Source: Acidobacteriota bacterium
Lineage (GTDB): Bacteria > Acidobacteriota > Terriglobia > Bryobacterales > Bryobacteraceae
NCBI GenBank assembly: GCA_025352795.1
Contig: JANXSF010000010.1
Coordinates: 1 to 54,128, forward strand
DNA length: 54,128 nt
Direction of reading: 5' to 3'
This document shows, piece by piece, positions 24,138 through 34,174 of the stretch. The notes beneath the pieces were generated by a model that saw only the letters and a list, made by a program, of their open reading frames with translations, did not search any database and had not been told where the DNA came from. Position 1 is the first letter of the stretch. Each line of letters starts with the position of its first letter. Both the position numbers and the translations under genes were made by a program.

Positions 24138-25547
24138 CTATGAAATCAATGGCGTTGCTGTGGGGTTCTCTACCAATTGCAGTGACGCCGGTTCCACAAT
24201 AACGGGGATGCGCACGGTAAACGTGGAACCATGGCCTAAAGTGCTTTTGGCTTCCACTTCGCCCCCTAATAAGCGCGCAAATTCTCGACTAATCTTCAGG
24301 CCCAATCCGCTACCCTCATATTTACGAGTTGTAGGGGCATCATCAGCTTGCACAAAAGGCTGGAAAATCCGCTCTAATTGATCCTCACTCATGCCAATTC
24401 CATTGTCTTCAATTCGGCAGCAAAACCAGTTTTGGCTATCGAATTCTTCAATGGAAACTTTCATGCGCACTTCGCCCTTAGATGTGAATTTATGGGCATT
24501 ATTTATCAAATTGAGTACCAACTGCTGCAACTTCATGACGTCCGTAGTTAGGATCACGTCTTCAACAGGTGCATCTACAAAAAACTGATTGCCGTTCTTC
24601 CTCGCCAAAAGTTCCGATTCTCCCACCACGTATTCCATGATAATTTGCAGCGACTGGGGTTCCAAATTGACGTCATTACGACCCGTTTCAATTTTCGACA
24701 GATCCAGAACTTGATTAATCATTCCAAGTTGAAGGTTTCCAGCAAAACGAATGCGGCCTAGATCAGGGAGAAGGTCCAGTTGACCGCGGTCGCGCAACTC
24801 CTCTTCCAGAATTTGACTGTATCCAATAATAGCGTTCAGTGGAGTGCGCAGTTCATGGCTCATATTGGTCATAAAGTTCGATTTCAAGCGGTTCGCTTCC
24901 AGAGCAACTTTCTGCGACTCTTCCAATTCCAGCATATGGATTTCCAGCTGATGCAGTACATCAAGGGCCTTCCAGTAATTACTGTTTTGTTCCTTTCCCT
25001 GTTGCAGAAGGTAGGTCAAATAGCAGCTATAAAGCAGCGCTAAAACCCACCCCTGGTTACCGGTAAAAAGGTGCGTCACTGTTGCGGGACCAATCATCAT
25101 CACTTCCAGCAAAGCCAGCAGCCGCCAATCGATCGCATAAGCGGTCATAATGGCTGCGGTAGATCCCGTGAGGCAGAGTTGAACCACCAGAAATTCCCAA
25201 CTGGAATTGCCACCCTTTAACAGAACTGCTACCAGAAAGCTGCCCCATTGCGCAGCGGCAACAATGGACGTGATGCGCATTTTACGAGCGAATTTACGCA
25301 GCTCAATGGGTCCAACCGCAACGGTGGCATGCCAGTAGTAACGACAAATACTGATGCTCACAGTAGTGATCCACATCGCCGCCAGAAGCAGCGGTGTGGT
25401 TGCTGCCAGATTGGTGCCCGCAGTGAGAATGGCCAGGAACATTGGATATGCCCAAGTGGATTCCACCATGTTGCGACAAAGCCGCCTCTCCGCCGTTTCC
25501 CAAGATGGGTGATTCGGGTCTTCACCTTCAGCCAAGTTAAAACTCAT
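24138..25547 (-). CDS. Membrane sensor histidine kinase
   Basis: The 469-residue kinase has five to six membrane spans in residues 35-190 as its only input region. A short linker leads to HisKA (FMTNMSHELRTPLNAIIGYS, phospho-acceptor His near 228) and a HATPase domain with LVLNLINNAHKFTSKG (N box), DNGIGMSEDQLERIF (G1) and GSGLGLKISREFA (G2). All catalytic boxes are intact. There is no receiver domain and no response regulator gene in the vicinity, so it is an orphan kinase. Its promoter should lie within 25548-25700. Confidence 0.9.
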   Translation of the reverse strand: MSFNLAEGEDPNHPSWETAERRLCRNMVESTWAYPMFLAILTAGTNLAATTPLLLAAMWITTVSISICRYYWHATVAVGPIELRKFARKMRITSIVAAAQWGSFLVAVLLKGGNSSWEFLVVQLCLTGSTAAIMTAYAIDWRLLALLEVMMIGPATVTHLFTGNQGWVLALLYSCYLTYLLQQGKEQNSNYWKALDVLHQLEIHMLELEESQKVALEANRLKSNFMTNMSHELRTPLNAIIGYSQILEEELRDRGQLDLLPDLGRIRFAGNLQLGMINQVLDLSKIETGRNDVNLEPQSLQIIMEYVVGESELLARKNGNQFFVDAPVEDVILTTDVMKLQQLVLNLINNAHKFTSKGEVRMKVSIEEFDSQNWFCCRIEDNGIGMSEDQLERIFQPFVQADDAPTTRKYEGSGLGLKISREFARLLGGEVEAKSTLGHGSTFTVRIPVIVEPASLQLVENPTATPLIS

Positions 25548-25894
25548 TTACTGGTTAATCGACTGGTGAAGTCCAATTCTGCATACCGGTTCTCAAATTA
25601 GAATCGAGGGAAATACCTTAGGCTATTTCCCAGTACTAATTCGATTCAACTAGTACCGGAACACTCGAAATACTGTTGATTGAAAAAGCAGTTGAGGATA
25701 GACTGAACTTGGATCAAGCAGCAACAAGATATACGAAATCAACACGTTAGTCTTCCAAACTACGGAACACCCAAGCGGGCTCAATCTTACACCTTCCCCG
25801 GCTAATTGGTTTGTTCTTCTGGATGCTGCTTGACCCACTACTTACAAAAATAATTGTCAGGAACCTACCAGTTGCTCCTGGTGTCCAAATATCC
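25548..25894. other. Intergenic region with a perfect hairpin
   Basis: This 347-bp region separates the divergent kinase and exbD genes. It has no convincing gene. Its main structure is the inverted repeat at 25608-25631. Weak frames here extend the ExbD gene upstream but lack a start site and similarity. Confidence 0.6.
25608..25631. promoter_or_regulatory. 8-bp perfect inverted repeat
   Basis: GGGAAATA (25608-25615) and TATTTCCC (25624-25631) form a perfect inverted repeat around an 8-base spacer, about 60 bp upstream of the histidine kinase start. There is no following T-run, so an operator is more likely than a terminator. Confidence 0.4.
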
Positions 25895-26290
25895 ATGGCA
25901 ATGACAACCTCCTCTAACAAAGCGCAAATCAACGTAACTCCCTTGATTGATGTCCTGCTGGTTTTGCTGATCATCTTTATGGTGATTGTTCCAACGCAAT
26001 CGAATGGGCTGGCGATTGATCTGCCGCAACCCGCCCTGGATGCCACTCCGCAGCAACCCGTTCCGAACACGGTCGTCCTGACCATTGACCGGGACCATCA
26101 ACTACTGCTGAATTCCGAACCGATTGCACTGGAAGCTCTGGGTGCCCGGCTGCGTCAAATCTATGCTCTGCGTGGCTTAAAGGTGCTGTTTTTGAAAGGC
26201 ACCACGGAACTGGAATTCGGACACGTAACTCAGTTGATCGACATCGCCAAAGGGTCTGGCATTGATCATGTGGCCCTGATGACTAACTGA
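25895..26290 (+). CDS. ExbD/TolR family biopolymer transport protein
   Basis: From ATG 25895 the 131-residue protein has the ExbD layout: short cytoplasmic N-terminus, one span with the conserved Asp (INVTPLIDVLLVLLIIFMVI) and a periplasmic domain. ExbD works with ExbB as the proton-driven motor for TonB or Tol. No ExbB or TonB gene lies nearby, so the partner is elsewhere. Its 3' end overlaps the convergent EamA transporter by 8 bp. Confidence 0.85.
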   Translation: MAMTTSSNKAQINVTPLIDVLLVLLIIFMVIVPTQSNGLAIDLPQPALDATPQQPVPNTVVLTIDRDHQLLLNSEPIALEALGARLRQIYALRGLKVLFLKGTTELEFGHVTQLIDIAKGSGIDHVALMTN

Positions 26291-27191
26291 CTGCTTTGCC
26301 CAGCAGCGGTCGTGACGATGCACTTTTGACAATGGCCACGCCCACTAAGATGACTAACATAGCCAGTAACTCGCGCCAACCGAAAGGTTCGTTATAGAAA
26401 AGCACACCCAACGCTGCAGCCACTGCCGGATTCACGTAGTTATAAATGGAAACAATGCTCAGCGGCAATCTTTCCAAAGCGAAAACATAGGAACTGAAGC
26501 CGACCATAGATCCAAAGACGACCAGGTAAATCATGGCCAGGTTACTATTCAATTTCCATACAATGGGGGCATGCGGAATTAACAATCCCAGTGGTAGAAA
26601 CACCAACCCGCAAGCGAGGTTTTGTATGGCTCCGCTGACAAAAGGATGTGTTTCCAGCCGCTGCCTGCGCTGTAGTATGGAAGCGCCATTCCAGAATAAT
26701 CCTCCGAAGTTTAGAAGTAGAAATCCTTTTAAAACAGGACCGTCGAAACTGCCCCAACCATTTTGGGGAAGCAGTAACAGAATGACACCGCAGAATCCTA
26801 CCAGCAGTCCGATCAACGCTCTGGGCTGGATACGATCTCCACCGGTTACGCGCTCAATTCCAATCAACCAAAAGGGTCCGGTGGTGACCATCACGGCGGC
26901 AAGGGAACTGGGGATCCAGGTTTCGGCAAATACTAGCGCACCGGTACCGAATCCCAACATCATCAATCCATATAGTGAAGTCAGCCACAATTGCTGACCT
27001 TTAGGGAACGGGCTCTTCATGGCGAATGTAATGCCGATCATGAGGATGCCAGCCACCAGAAATCGAATTCCGACAAGGAGTAAGGGAGGAAAACCTTCCA
27101 GAGCCATGCGGATTCCCAAGTAAGTGGTGCCCCAGAAAAAGCACACAGAAGTTAAAGCTAAGTAAGGGAAAAAGAGAGGATGCCGACCCAT
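26283..27191 (-). CDS. EamA/DMT superfamily transporter
   Basis: The 302-residue protein has ten membrane spans arranged as two EamA repeats. The first begins FFPYLALTSVCFFWGTTYLG, and the second ends VSIYNYVNPAVAAALGVLFYNEPFGWRE, the typical EamA signature. It probably exports a small metabolite or amino acid. ATG 27191 (preceded by TGGGAA) fits the family start; the longer frame upstream overlaps the TauE gene. Confidence 0.88.
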   Translation of the reverse strand: MGRHPLFFPYLALTSVCFFWGTTYLGIRMALEGFPPLLLVGIRFLVAGILMIGITFAMKSPFPKGQQLWLTSLYGLMMLGFGTGALVFAETWIPSSLAAVMVTTGPFWLIGIERVTGGDRIQPRALIGLLVGFCGVILLLLPQNGWGSFDGPVLKGFLLLNFGGLFWNGASILQRRQRLETHPFVSGAIQNLACGLVFLPLGLLIPHAPIVWKLNSNLAMIYLVVFGSMVGFSSYVFALERLPLSIVSIYNYVNPAVAAALGVLFYNEPFGWRELLAMLVILVGVAIVKSASSRPLLGKAVS

Positions 27192-27211
27192 TTCCCAGTT
27201 TAACACTGCCA

Positions 27212-27988
27212 CTAAACAGAATACTGTTTGAACATATAATACACAGACATCAGCAGCCCGATTCCAATGACAACTTTGCGTACCGAAGTTGACGAAAAGC
27301 GCAGCGATAGGCGCGCCCCCAAGTATCCCCCAGCAATCGCCGAGGCAGCCATAGGTAGCGCGAATCGCCATTCCACCTTGCCTTCCATGGCGAACCATAA
27401 CGCCGCAACACCGTTGATCAGCGTCGCCAAAATGGCCTTCAGGGCATTCATCTGATGCACATCACGCAAGCCCATGTAAGCCAGCGAGCTCAACATCAAA
27501 ATGCCGATCCCCGCGCCAAAGTATCCTCCGTAAATGGACACCAGTAACTGGGCGCAGGCCAGCATCGCCAAGTGTCCCGTGCTGTGATCGCCGCCTGCTG
27601 TTTGACTCTTGGCCATCTTTGCGACAAGTGGTTGCATCATAAATAGCACCGTTGCCAACAGGATCAACCACGGCACCAGCGCCGCAAAGTATTTTTCATC
27701 CGTGCGGGTTACTACAACCGTTCCCAATAATCCGCCCACAAGACTTGGTGCGAATAGCCACCACAGCAACTTCGGCGGATGGGCAACGTCCTGCCGATAC
27801 GCCCAAGCGCTGGCGATCGACCCAGGCAACAAGGCCATAGTACTGGTGCCGTTGGCCATCACAGGGGAGAGCACGGCCAATAGGGCAGGGAAGGTGAGCA
27901 AGGTTCCGCCACCTGCAATTGCGTTAACGGCACCGGCTAGAAAAGCACTGGCACACAGGGCCACGTATAAAAGTACGGAATCGGTCAA
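27212..27988 (-). CDS. TauE/SafE family sulfite/anion exporter
   Basis: The 258-residue membrane protein has about eight spans and the family's opening (FLAGAVNAIAGGGTLLTFPALL), followed by the internal duplication (YGGYFGAGIGILMLSSLAY). TauE/SafE proteins export sulfite or organosulfonates; the true substrate is unknown. It is followed 20 bp later by the EamA gene and overlaps the upstream GNAT gene by 4 bp. Confidence 0.87.
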   Translation of the reverse strand: MTDSVLLYVALCASAFLAGAVNAIAGGGTLLTFPALLAVLSPVMANGTSTMALLPGSIASAWAYRQDVAHPPKLLWWLFAPSLVGGLLGTVVVTRTDEKYFAALVPWLILLATVLFMMQPLVAKMAKSQTAGGDHSTGHLAMLACAQLLVSIYGGYFGAGIGILMLSSLAYMGLRDVHQMNALKAILATLINGVAALWFAMEGKVEWRFALPMAASAIAGGYLGARLSLRFSSTSVRKVVIGIGLLMSVYYMFKQYSV

Positions 27989-28752
27989 ATCAAATCCTCA
28001 CGAACTGCACGACCTTCCAGAAATTCACAATGCAAGCGGAACCCAAGTCGTTCATAGACCCGACGGGCATTGGGCTTTGATTGTTCCACACTCAAGACGA
28101 TAGTGCTGATACCCATTTCCAACAAGTGTACTGTGACAGCACTGGTGAGTTGCGCTGCCAAGCCTTTTCCGCGACGATCGCGACGCGTGTAAACATTGCC
28201 CACCGCTGCCACGCTTTCCTGTTGTACCACTTGATGCGTTCCGGCCACGGCGATTAATTCCGACCCTTCCCACAGGCCGTAGAACACGCCTTCGGTCAAC
28301 ATGGATGGGTAGAAAAAATAGGGTTGATTCCCATCGGCAACACCATCGGCATACAGTGTTTGCAGGGCGATCAAGTCGGTCTCTGACAATCGTTGGGCAC
28401 CTTCAACACAGGTTGGGGTCCAGTGGGCAAGATCCAGGACAAAGCGGCCCATCAGCTTTGGCTCAACCATCCGGTAGCGTCCGGCGAGCATTCCGGCATC
28501 GGCCACGCGGATGTTTACGAATACAGCGGGCTCGTTGAATTCATCTAGAATTGCTGGGTTGGCATTCAGCCAAAACAGAATAGGGAAACCTAGACCACGA
28601 TAGAACACTACCATGCCATTGCAAGCTTCCGTGCAATGGAACGTGCAATGTTCATAGGACCCTGGAGCAAGGTGGCCCAGAATGTAAGCTGACCAGGGAC
28701 GGTCCTGATTCAGTATGGTGCGAATTGTATCCAGCTCACGAAGCAGTGGCAC
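27985..28752 (-). CDS. GNAT family N-acetyltransferase
   Basis: The 255-residue protein ends in a GNAT domain. The acetyl-CoA loop is VYTRRDRRGKGLAAQLT, followed by STIVLSVEQSKPNARRVYERLGF, the last strand and helix. The N-terminal 120 residues are less conserved. It acetylates an unknown amine. Its stop overlaps the TauE start (ATGA), so the two are coupled. Confidence 0.82.
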   Translation of the reverse strand: MPLLRELDTIRTILNQDRPWSAYILGHLAPGSYEHCTFHCTEACNGMVVFYRGLGFPILFWLNANPAILDEFNEPAVFVNIRVADAGMLAGRYRMVEPKLMGRFVLDLAHWTPTCVEGAQRLSETDLIALQTLYADGVADGNQPYFFYPSMLTEGVFYGLWEGSELIAVAGTHQVVQQESVAAVGNVYTRRDRRGKGLAAQLTSAVTVHLLEMGISTIVLSVEQSKPNARRVYERLGFRLHCEFLEGRAVREDLI

Positions 28753-28772
28753 TATCTTAGTGATTTTGGCAG

Positions 28773-30620
28773 TTAGGGCACAACGGCAATGTCCACCATG
28801 TCATGAAAACTGTCGCCGGAATCAATGGCAAAGGAAACGTTGTTTCCTGTAGGACCGTTCCCTGGGACCTTCAAATTCAGTTGATACAAACCGACCAGCC
28901 CCGGTGCCATGCCTTGAAATAGAATTTCGGCAGGCTTGCCGCCAATGTAGACGGCAAGAGTTCCAGGGACAAGGCTCAACGGATTGGACGGTGCCAGTGC
29001 TCCATCGCGAACTGCCGGAGTGACGCTACCCAGCCCAGTGAGAAATACCAGCACTACATCGCCGCGCTTGGCTGGGTTCGCCGCGGATACCAACGTGTAA
29101 TCTGCTTTCAAAATCGCTCCTGGCCCAGTTCCGGCGGAAGGCACAGTGAAAATCCCCGGGCTGGTTCTTGCCAGCGGTAGTTCCACGGCGTTGGATGTTT
29201 TGCCACCACTGGTTACTACAAAGCTGGCCGTGGCCCCCGTGACTCCGAAAGGAACCAGGCAACTAATTTGACCAGCGCTCACAAAATACAATGGTGCCGG
29301 AGTGTTGTTCACCAGCACTTGCACGCCACCTAATGTTGCTGGGAACGGCGCCCCGGCGGCAATTGTTGTGGCGGTGGCAAATCCTGCACCAAAAATGGAT
29401 AGGAACTCGCCTGGCGATACCGGTGCACCGACTGGGGCAAAGCTGGCAGCATTCACAATCCCTTGCGGATTGATGTAGAAAGTGCCCGCTGCACTGGCCG
29501 CCGTTGCCCGAATGCCAAAGCCGATTTCGTAGTTATTGGAATCCGTGATGGACAGTCCATTCACAATATAGTTTGCGCCTTCTGTTCCCAATGCCAGTCG
29601 ATTGGTTTCCACCGACCCACTGCCATCGGCGGTGATGGCGTAGTTACTGCCACCAGTGAAATCCAGCACGCCTTCCAGTTGCCTGACACGACGGCTGGAA
29701 ACCAGCTTGCCTGTTCCATTGGCATTGGCTGAACCTCCATAACTGCCTGGGCGATTCGGTTCCATCTTCATGCCGGCGGTAAAGAACAGGTTGCGCAGAC
29801 TACCTGCATTGGCTGTTCCTGAAAATGCTTTTGTGGCGATGAAAAGGTCGTGCCCACCGGCTGTGTTAGAGCCGCCAATCACAAAATTAGTGTCGGCAGA
29901 AAAGTAGATTTGCCGACTCCCTGAAAGCAGTTGTGACAGTGCTGAAGAGGTCGAAGCAAGTGGAAACGTCGCCGTGCCCGATCCATCGGCAGTCAATGCA
30001 TACGATGCCGCAGCCACGGTTTGCGCAATTACTTTGTCTTGCAGGTTGGCCGCTTTGCCACTAACAGCGACATCACCAAAGCTGCCCGTGCCATTGGGTT
30101 TCAAGGGAAACGATGTGCTGCGTACGTTGGCTGCGGTGCCTCCGGGAAATTCCAGGGTCGATGCAAAGTATGTTCCGATGAGAGCGCTGGTCTGCACTCC
30201 AAGTCCCGTGGTGGGGGCGGGCACCGCAATCAGGAAATCGTAAACTCCGGCGGTCTCTTGTGTGGACCCGACCAATGCGCCTGGGCCCAGACCGCATCGA
30301 ATTACGGCCCCATCGGTCCTTTGGAAATTAGTGAGCGAGAAATATCCGGTGGCTTGCACCGTGTATTTGCCCGACCCTGTCAGCGGAAGCGGTGCCGCTG
30401 CCCCCACCAACTGGCTACCCAGGTATGTGAAATTACCGGATCCATCAAAGGTCAGTGATCCATAGAAGGTGCGTGCATCGGTGATGGCACCGGCTGCGTT
30501 CACGTTCAACATCAGATGGCGCGCATTGTATTTACCGTTCAATGAACCATTGCCCAGCGACTGGCCGAACAACGCGGCAGACGCTAGTGTTAGAAGGACG
30601 GAAAGCCTGAACATACCCAT
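28773..30620 (-). CDS. Secreted protein with Solibacter-type C-terminal domain
   Basis: The 615-residue product has a signal peptide (LLTLASAALFGQS). Residues about 20-390 are rich in glycine, serine and alanine and repeat patterns like YTVQATGYFSL, YALTADGSGTATF and YAITADGSGSVET, suggesting beta-rich modules. From GIVNAASFAPVGAPVSPG (about residue 390) it carries the C-terminal domain catalogued for Solibacter (TIGR03437), with SIFGAGFA, NNTPAPLYFVSAGQISCLVP and VVLVFLTGLGSVTP. The domain is thought to help extracellular presentation, but its role is unproven. It is single-gene and ends with a free hydrophobic beta region. Confidence 0.8.
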   Translation of the reverse strand: MGMFRLSVLLTLASAALFGQSLGNGSLNGKYNARHLMLNVNAAGAITDARTFYGSLTFDGSGNFTYLGSQLVGAAAPLPLTGSGKYTVQATGYFSLTNFQRTDGAVIRCGLGPGALVGSTQETAGVYDFLIAVPAPTTGLGVQTSALIGTYFASTLEFPGGTAANVRSTSFPLKPNGTGSFGDVAVSGKAANLQDKVIAQTVAAASYALTADGSGTATFPLASTSSALSQLLSGSRQIYFSADTNFVIGGSNTAGGHDLFIATKAFSGTANAGSLRNLFFTAGMKMEPNRPGSYGGSANANGTGKLVSSRRVRQLEGVLDFTGGSNYAITADGSGSVETNRLALGTEGANYIVNGLSITDSNNYEIGFGIRATAASAAGTFYINPQGIVNAASFAPVGAPVSPGEFLSIFGAGFATATTIAAGAPFPATLGGVQVLVNNTPAPLYFVSAGQISCLVPFGVTGATASFVVTSGGKTSNAVELPLARTSPGIFTVPSAGTGPGAILKADYTLVSAANPAKRGDVVLVFLTGLGSVTPAVRDGALAPSNPLSLVPGTLAVYIGGKPAEILFQGMAPGLVGLYQLNLKVPGNGPTGNNVSFAIDSGDSFHDMVDIAVVP

Positions 30621-30790
30621 ATCACCATTCTATAAACCAAATGGGGAGAAGAAGTAGCGGCAAATTGCTAAGACATGCTAGGGAATCTTGCTTAGTTAAT
30701 TACTCCACAACTCTTGTTTTTGGATTGGGTTCACTTAAACGTAACGACAATTCAACGATGTGACGATAAACAAGTTACATGGGGAATCTT

Positions 30791-32737
30791 ATGCGCAATC
30801 CAATTCGACAAGCAGTTCTACTCCTTCTTCCCGCAGCAGCTTTGTTGCAAGCCCAGGCCCCCGTTGTTAGTATTGACGACCAAGGTATTGCCGATCACGC
30901 CAACTGTTCCTTCTTTGGGGAGAAGCGCGATAAAATCGTCGCCGGTGGTAAGTACGCTTTATCCTCTAACAACGCATCGTTCATGACTGTTGAAGTGGCC
31001 AACCGCCTTGCCCCCGTGGAATACTTTGTACCTGGGGGAAGCCGCACTTACTCCCAACAGCAACTGGACCAACGAGGCACCATTGATCGAAATCTATTTG
31101 GTGAAATGCAGAAAGCAGGCGTTACCCCGGCTGACCGTACTAACGATTTTGAATATATGCGGCGCGTTACACTGGATCTTACTGGTCGCATCCCTGACCC
31201 GCTTCGCGTGCAATCTTTCCTGGCCGATACTCGCACAAACAAGCGCGAATTGCTGGTAGATGAATTGCTAGCTAAGCCGGAGTGGACAGATAAGTGGGCA
31301 ATGTATTTCGGCGACTTGTTAAAGATCGTATCGCGCAATGCACAGATTCCGCGCTACCCCGAGGGTGTTTCCGCTTTCCAGAAATGGATTCGTGATTCTC
31401 TTACTTCCAACAAGCCCTACAACCAAATGGCGACAGAGCTGATCACAGCGACTGGAACCGATAGCTACACCCAAGGCGATTTAAATTTCATTGTTGGCGG
31501 AGTGGTCACTGGTGGTCCGCAACAGGATATTTGGGATTCGCAAGCCGTGCTCATCTCGTCAACCTTTCTGGGCATTTCTCATCTGAATTGTCTGCTTTGC
31601 CACAACGGTCGCGGCCATCTGGATACCTTAAGCGTTTGGGGCCGTAGTACAACCCGGCAACAGGCTTGGGGCATGTCCAGCTTCATGGCCAAGACTCTTG
31701 CATCGCGCACGAATGTCGATCCGGCAAGTAACAACCCGCCTTATTATTGGGCCGTAAATGAGGACCCTCGATTCAGAACGGACTACCCTTTGAACACTAC
31801 AACCGGAAATCGTCCGGCGCGGCAGCCCATTGGGACACAATCGACGATTGCTCCGCTATATATGTTTAGCGGACGCGGAGCGAAGCCTGGTGAAAACTAT
31901 CGTGTGGCATTTGCCCGGGAAGTGACCACTGACTTTCAGTTTTCAAGAGCTGCAGTGAACTATATGTGGTCCCAGTTTTTTGGCAAAGGCATTGTGGAAC
32001 CTGTCGACGGATTCGACCCGGCACGGTTAGATCCGAACAATCCGCCTCCTCAGGGATGGGCCATTCAGCCCACCAATCCACAACTGCTCACCGAACTTGC
32101 GCAGGATTTTATCAACAGCAAATACAATCTGAAAGGCCTGATGAAGCAAATTGTTACTTCAGACGCCTATCAACTTTCTTCACGCTATAACGGCACTTGG
32201 GATGCATCCTGGGAAAAACTATTTGCGCGCAAATTCGTTCGCCGACTTTGGGGAGAGGAGATTCATGATGCAGTGGTGCAGTCCAGTGGATTGCTGCCTG
32301 CCTACAACCTGCAACGCTACTATCCAAATTCATCGGCCACTGAAAACTGGGCCATGCGTTCGCCGGAAACTGTTGCCACCCCGGACAACAACGGCGCGGT
32401 TTCCCTTTTCCTTGATTCCTTTTTGAGAGGTAACCGCGATGATGAGGATCGTCAGCCCGATGGGTCCATTTCGCAATCCTTGAGTTTGATGAACGATGCG
32501 TTTGTGATGACTCGGATCCGCGGCACGGGCAACGGTAATCTTTTGCTGGTGAAAAACCTCAGCCTTGCCGACGATCCATTGATCAACACGCTGTTCCTGA
32601 ACGTTCTATCCCGTTATCCCACACCGGCGGAAATGACGGCTTCTCAAGCGCAGTTGAAAACCGGCACGCGCACCCAGGCGGCGGAAGATTTGCTGTGGTC
32701 GCTCTACAACAAAGTGGATTTTATTTTTAATTACTAG
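30791..32737 (+). CDS. DUF1549/DUF1553 protein, copy A
   Basis: The protein of 648 residues has an exported N-terminus (AVLLLLPAAALLQAQA). DUF1549 is seen in FEYMRRVTLDLTGRIPDP; a single CxxCH motif in CLLCHNGRGH could bind haem c or metal. DUF1553 follows (FSRAAVNYMWSQFFGKG, SDAYQLSSRYNG). GGGGAA precedes ATG 30791 and decides the start over ATG 30779. Families like this are common in Planctomycetes and Acidobacteria, always with a DUF1501 partner, as here 12 bp downstream. Their biochemical role is unknown; polymer or sulfated-glycan use has been suggested. Confidence 0.85.
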   Translation: MRNPIRQAVLLLLPAAALLQAQAPVVSIDDQGIADHANCSFFGEKRDKIVAGGKYALSSNNASFMTVEVANRLAPVEYFVPGGSRTYSQQQLDQRGTIDRNLFGEMQKAGVTPADRTNDFEYMRRVTLDLTGRIPDPLRVQSFLADTRTNKRELLVDELLAKPEWTDKWAMYFGDLLKIVSRNAQIPRYPEGVSAFQKWIRDSLTSNKPYNQMATELITATGTDSYTQGDLNFIVGGVVTGGPQQDIWDSQAVLISSTFLGISHLNCLLCHNGRGHLDTLSVWGRSTTRQQAWGMSSFMAKTLASRTNVDPASNNPPYYWAVNEDPRFRTDYPLNTTTGNRPARQPIGTQSTIAPLYMFSGRGAKPGENYRVAFAREVTTDFQFSRAAVNYMWSQFFGKGIVEPVDGFDPARLDPNNPPPQGWAIQPTNPQLLTELAQDFINSKYNLKGLMKQIVTSDAYQLSSRYNGTWDASWEKLFARKFVRRLWGEEIHDAVVQSSGLLPAYNLQRYYPNSSATENWAMRSPETVATPDNNGAVSLFLDSFLRGNRDDEDRQPDGSISQSLSLMNDAFVMTRIRGTGNGNLLLVKNLSLADDPLINTLFLNVLSRYPTPAEMTASQAQLKTGTRTQAAEDLLWSLYNKVDFIFNY

Positions 32738-32749
32738 GGAGAACCTATC

Positions 32750-34153
32750 ATGATTTACGGCGAAGATAAACACTCAAAAATTCTTGGACGCAGGCCGCTG
32801 AACCACACAATGTTCTCTCAGCAACCACACCTTTCCCGACGCCGTTTCTTTGAAATTGCTGGAGCGGGCGTCACCGGTTCTTATCTGTTGGGCAGTGCCA
32901 AGGTGCACGCCGCCGATTCCCGGCCATCGGTCACAACGCAAAGCAAAGCCAAGGCATGCATCTTTATTCTGATGACCGGAGCCCCCAGCCATACGGATAC
33001 TTTCGATTTGAAAATGGTGAACGGCATCACCCCCAGCAAGTTTACGCCGACCATGATCAATGGCATCAACTGGCCGCAGGGGCTTTTTCCGGGCATTGGC
33101 GGGCAGCTTTCGAAAGTGGCCATTGTTCGTTCCATGCGCTCATGGGCGCTGGTCCACAACCTGGCCCAAACCTGGACGCAAATCGGACGATCCCCGGCGG
33201 CTGCGTTAGGTGACGTTGCTCCTAATGTGGGCAGTGTGGTGGCTCTTGAAAAAGAACGCGAACGTACGGTTGGCCAAGTTTTCCCCACTTTCCTTGCATT
33301 GAATTCAGGCAGTGCCATTGGACCCGGCTATCTATCGGCTAATTACGCACCCTTCAAAGTGATTCCGGCCACCACCGGTCTTACTAATACAACGAATGTG
33401 GACGGTGCCGGACGCCTGGATAGCCGATTGCGTTTTCTGCATTCGATAGACGATCCGTTGCGAGTCAATTCGCCATTGGGCAAGGCTCCCCAAGATTACG
33501 ATGCATTCTATTCAGCGGCTCGGGGCATGATGTACAACCCCAGCGTCACCACCGCCTTTTCCTATTCCGCTGCCGATAGCGTCCGCTACGGAGGTTCCGG
33601 TTTTGGCAACGCCTGCCTGGTTGCTAAGCAAGTGCTAGCGGCGAATGGGGGGACTCGTTTTATTCAAATCAACCTGGGTAACTGGGATATGCACAACGAT
33701 ATTTACGGCACATTGAACCCTGCCGGAAACAACTTGTTCACGCTGGGCAAGCAGTTCGACGGTGGCGTTGGCGCGCTACTCGCCGATCTGGAATCGACTG
33801 GCTTGTTAAAAGACACATTGGTTGTGATGGTGGGCGAGTTCGGTCGTACGGTAGGAGTGTTGTCGGCTACCGAGGGTCGGGACCATTTCGTGCAGCAGTT
33901 CGCTGCTTTTGCCGGTGCAGGGATTAAGGGCGGACGCACTATCGGGTCGACTAAACCGGATGGTTCAGACACGGTGGATTTCGGTTGGAAGTACAATCGC
34001 TATTTCCGTCCGGAGGATTTGCAGTCGACAGTGTATTCGGCGCTGGGCATTGATTGGACCAAGCAATTGGATACCCCATTTGGACGGACGTTCGAATACA
34101 TTCCAGCGGCGGGGGATGGTGTTTATGCGCCGATGGATGAGTTGTGGGCGTAG
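32750..34153 (+). CDS. DUF1501 protein, copy A
   Basis: The 467-residue protein has a twin-arginine signal (SRRRFFEIAGAGVTGSYL) and the DUF1501 domain, related in fold to sulfatase/alkaline phosphatase proteins: CIFILMTGAPSHTDTFD, GTRFIQINLGNWDMHNDI, DTLVVMVGEFGRTVG and EGRDHF. GGAGA lies 7 bases before ATG 32750. It is the partner of the DUF1549/1553 gene just upstream. Metal-ligand acids and histidines (D, H in SHTDTFD; D, H in NWDMHND) are present. Confidence 0.87.
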   Translation: MIYGEDKHSKILGRRPLNHTMFSQQPHLSRRRFFEIAGAGVTGSYLLGSAKVHAADSRPSVTTQSKAKACIFILMTGAPSHTDTFDLKMVNGITPSKFTPTMINGINWPQGLFPGIGGQLSKVAIVRSMRSWALVHNLAQTWTQIGRSPAAALGDVAPNVGSVVALEKERERTVGQVFPTFLALNSGSAIGPGYLSANYAPFKVIPATTGLTNTTNVDGAGRLDSRLRFLHSIDDPLRVNSPLGKAPQDYDAFYSAARGMMYNPSVTTAFSYSAADSVRYGGSGFGNACLVAKQVLAANGGTRFIQINLGNWDMHNDIYGTLNPAGNNLFTLGKQFDGGVGALLADLESTGLLKDTLVVMVGEFGRTVGVLSATEGRDHFVQQFAAFAGAGIKGGRTIGSTKPDGSDTVDFGWKYNRYFRPEDLQSTVYSALGIDWTKQLDTPFGRTFEYIPAAGDGVYAPMDELWA

Positions 34154-34174
34154 GGCCAACTTCGGAATAGGGAC

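Noticed and set aside
27192-27398. Longer N-terminus for the EamA transporter
   Set aside because: The extra 69 codons overlap the TauE gene and do not resemble the family; ATG 27191 fits the first membrane span.
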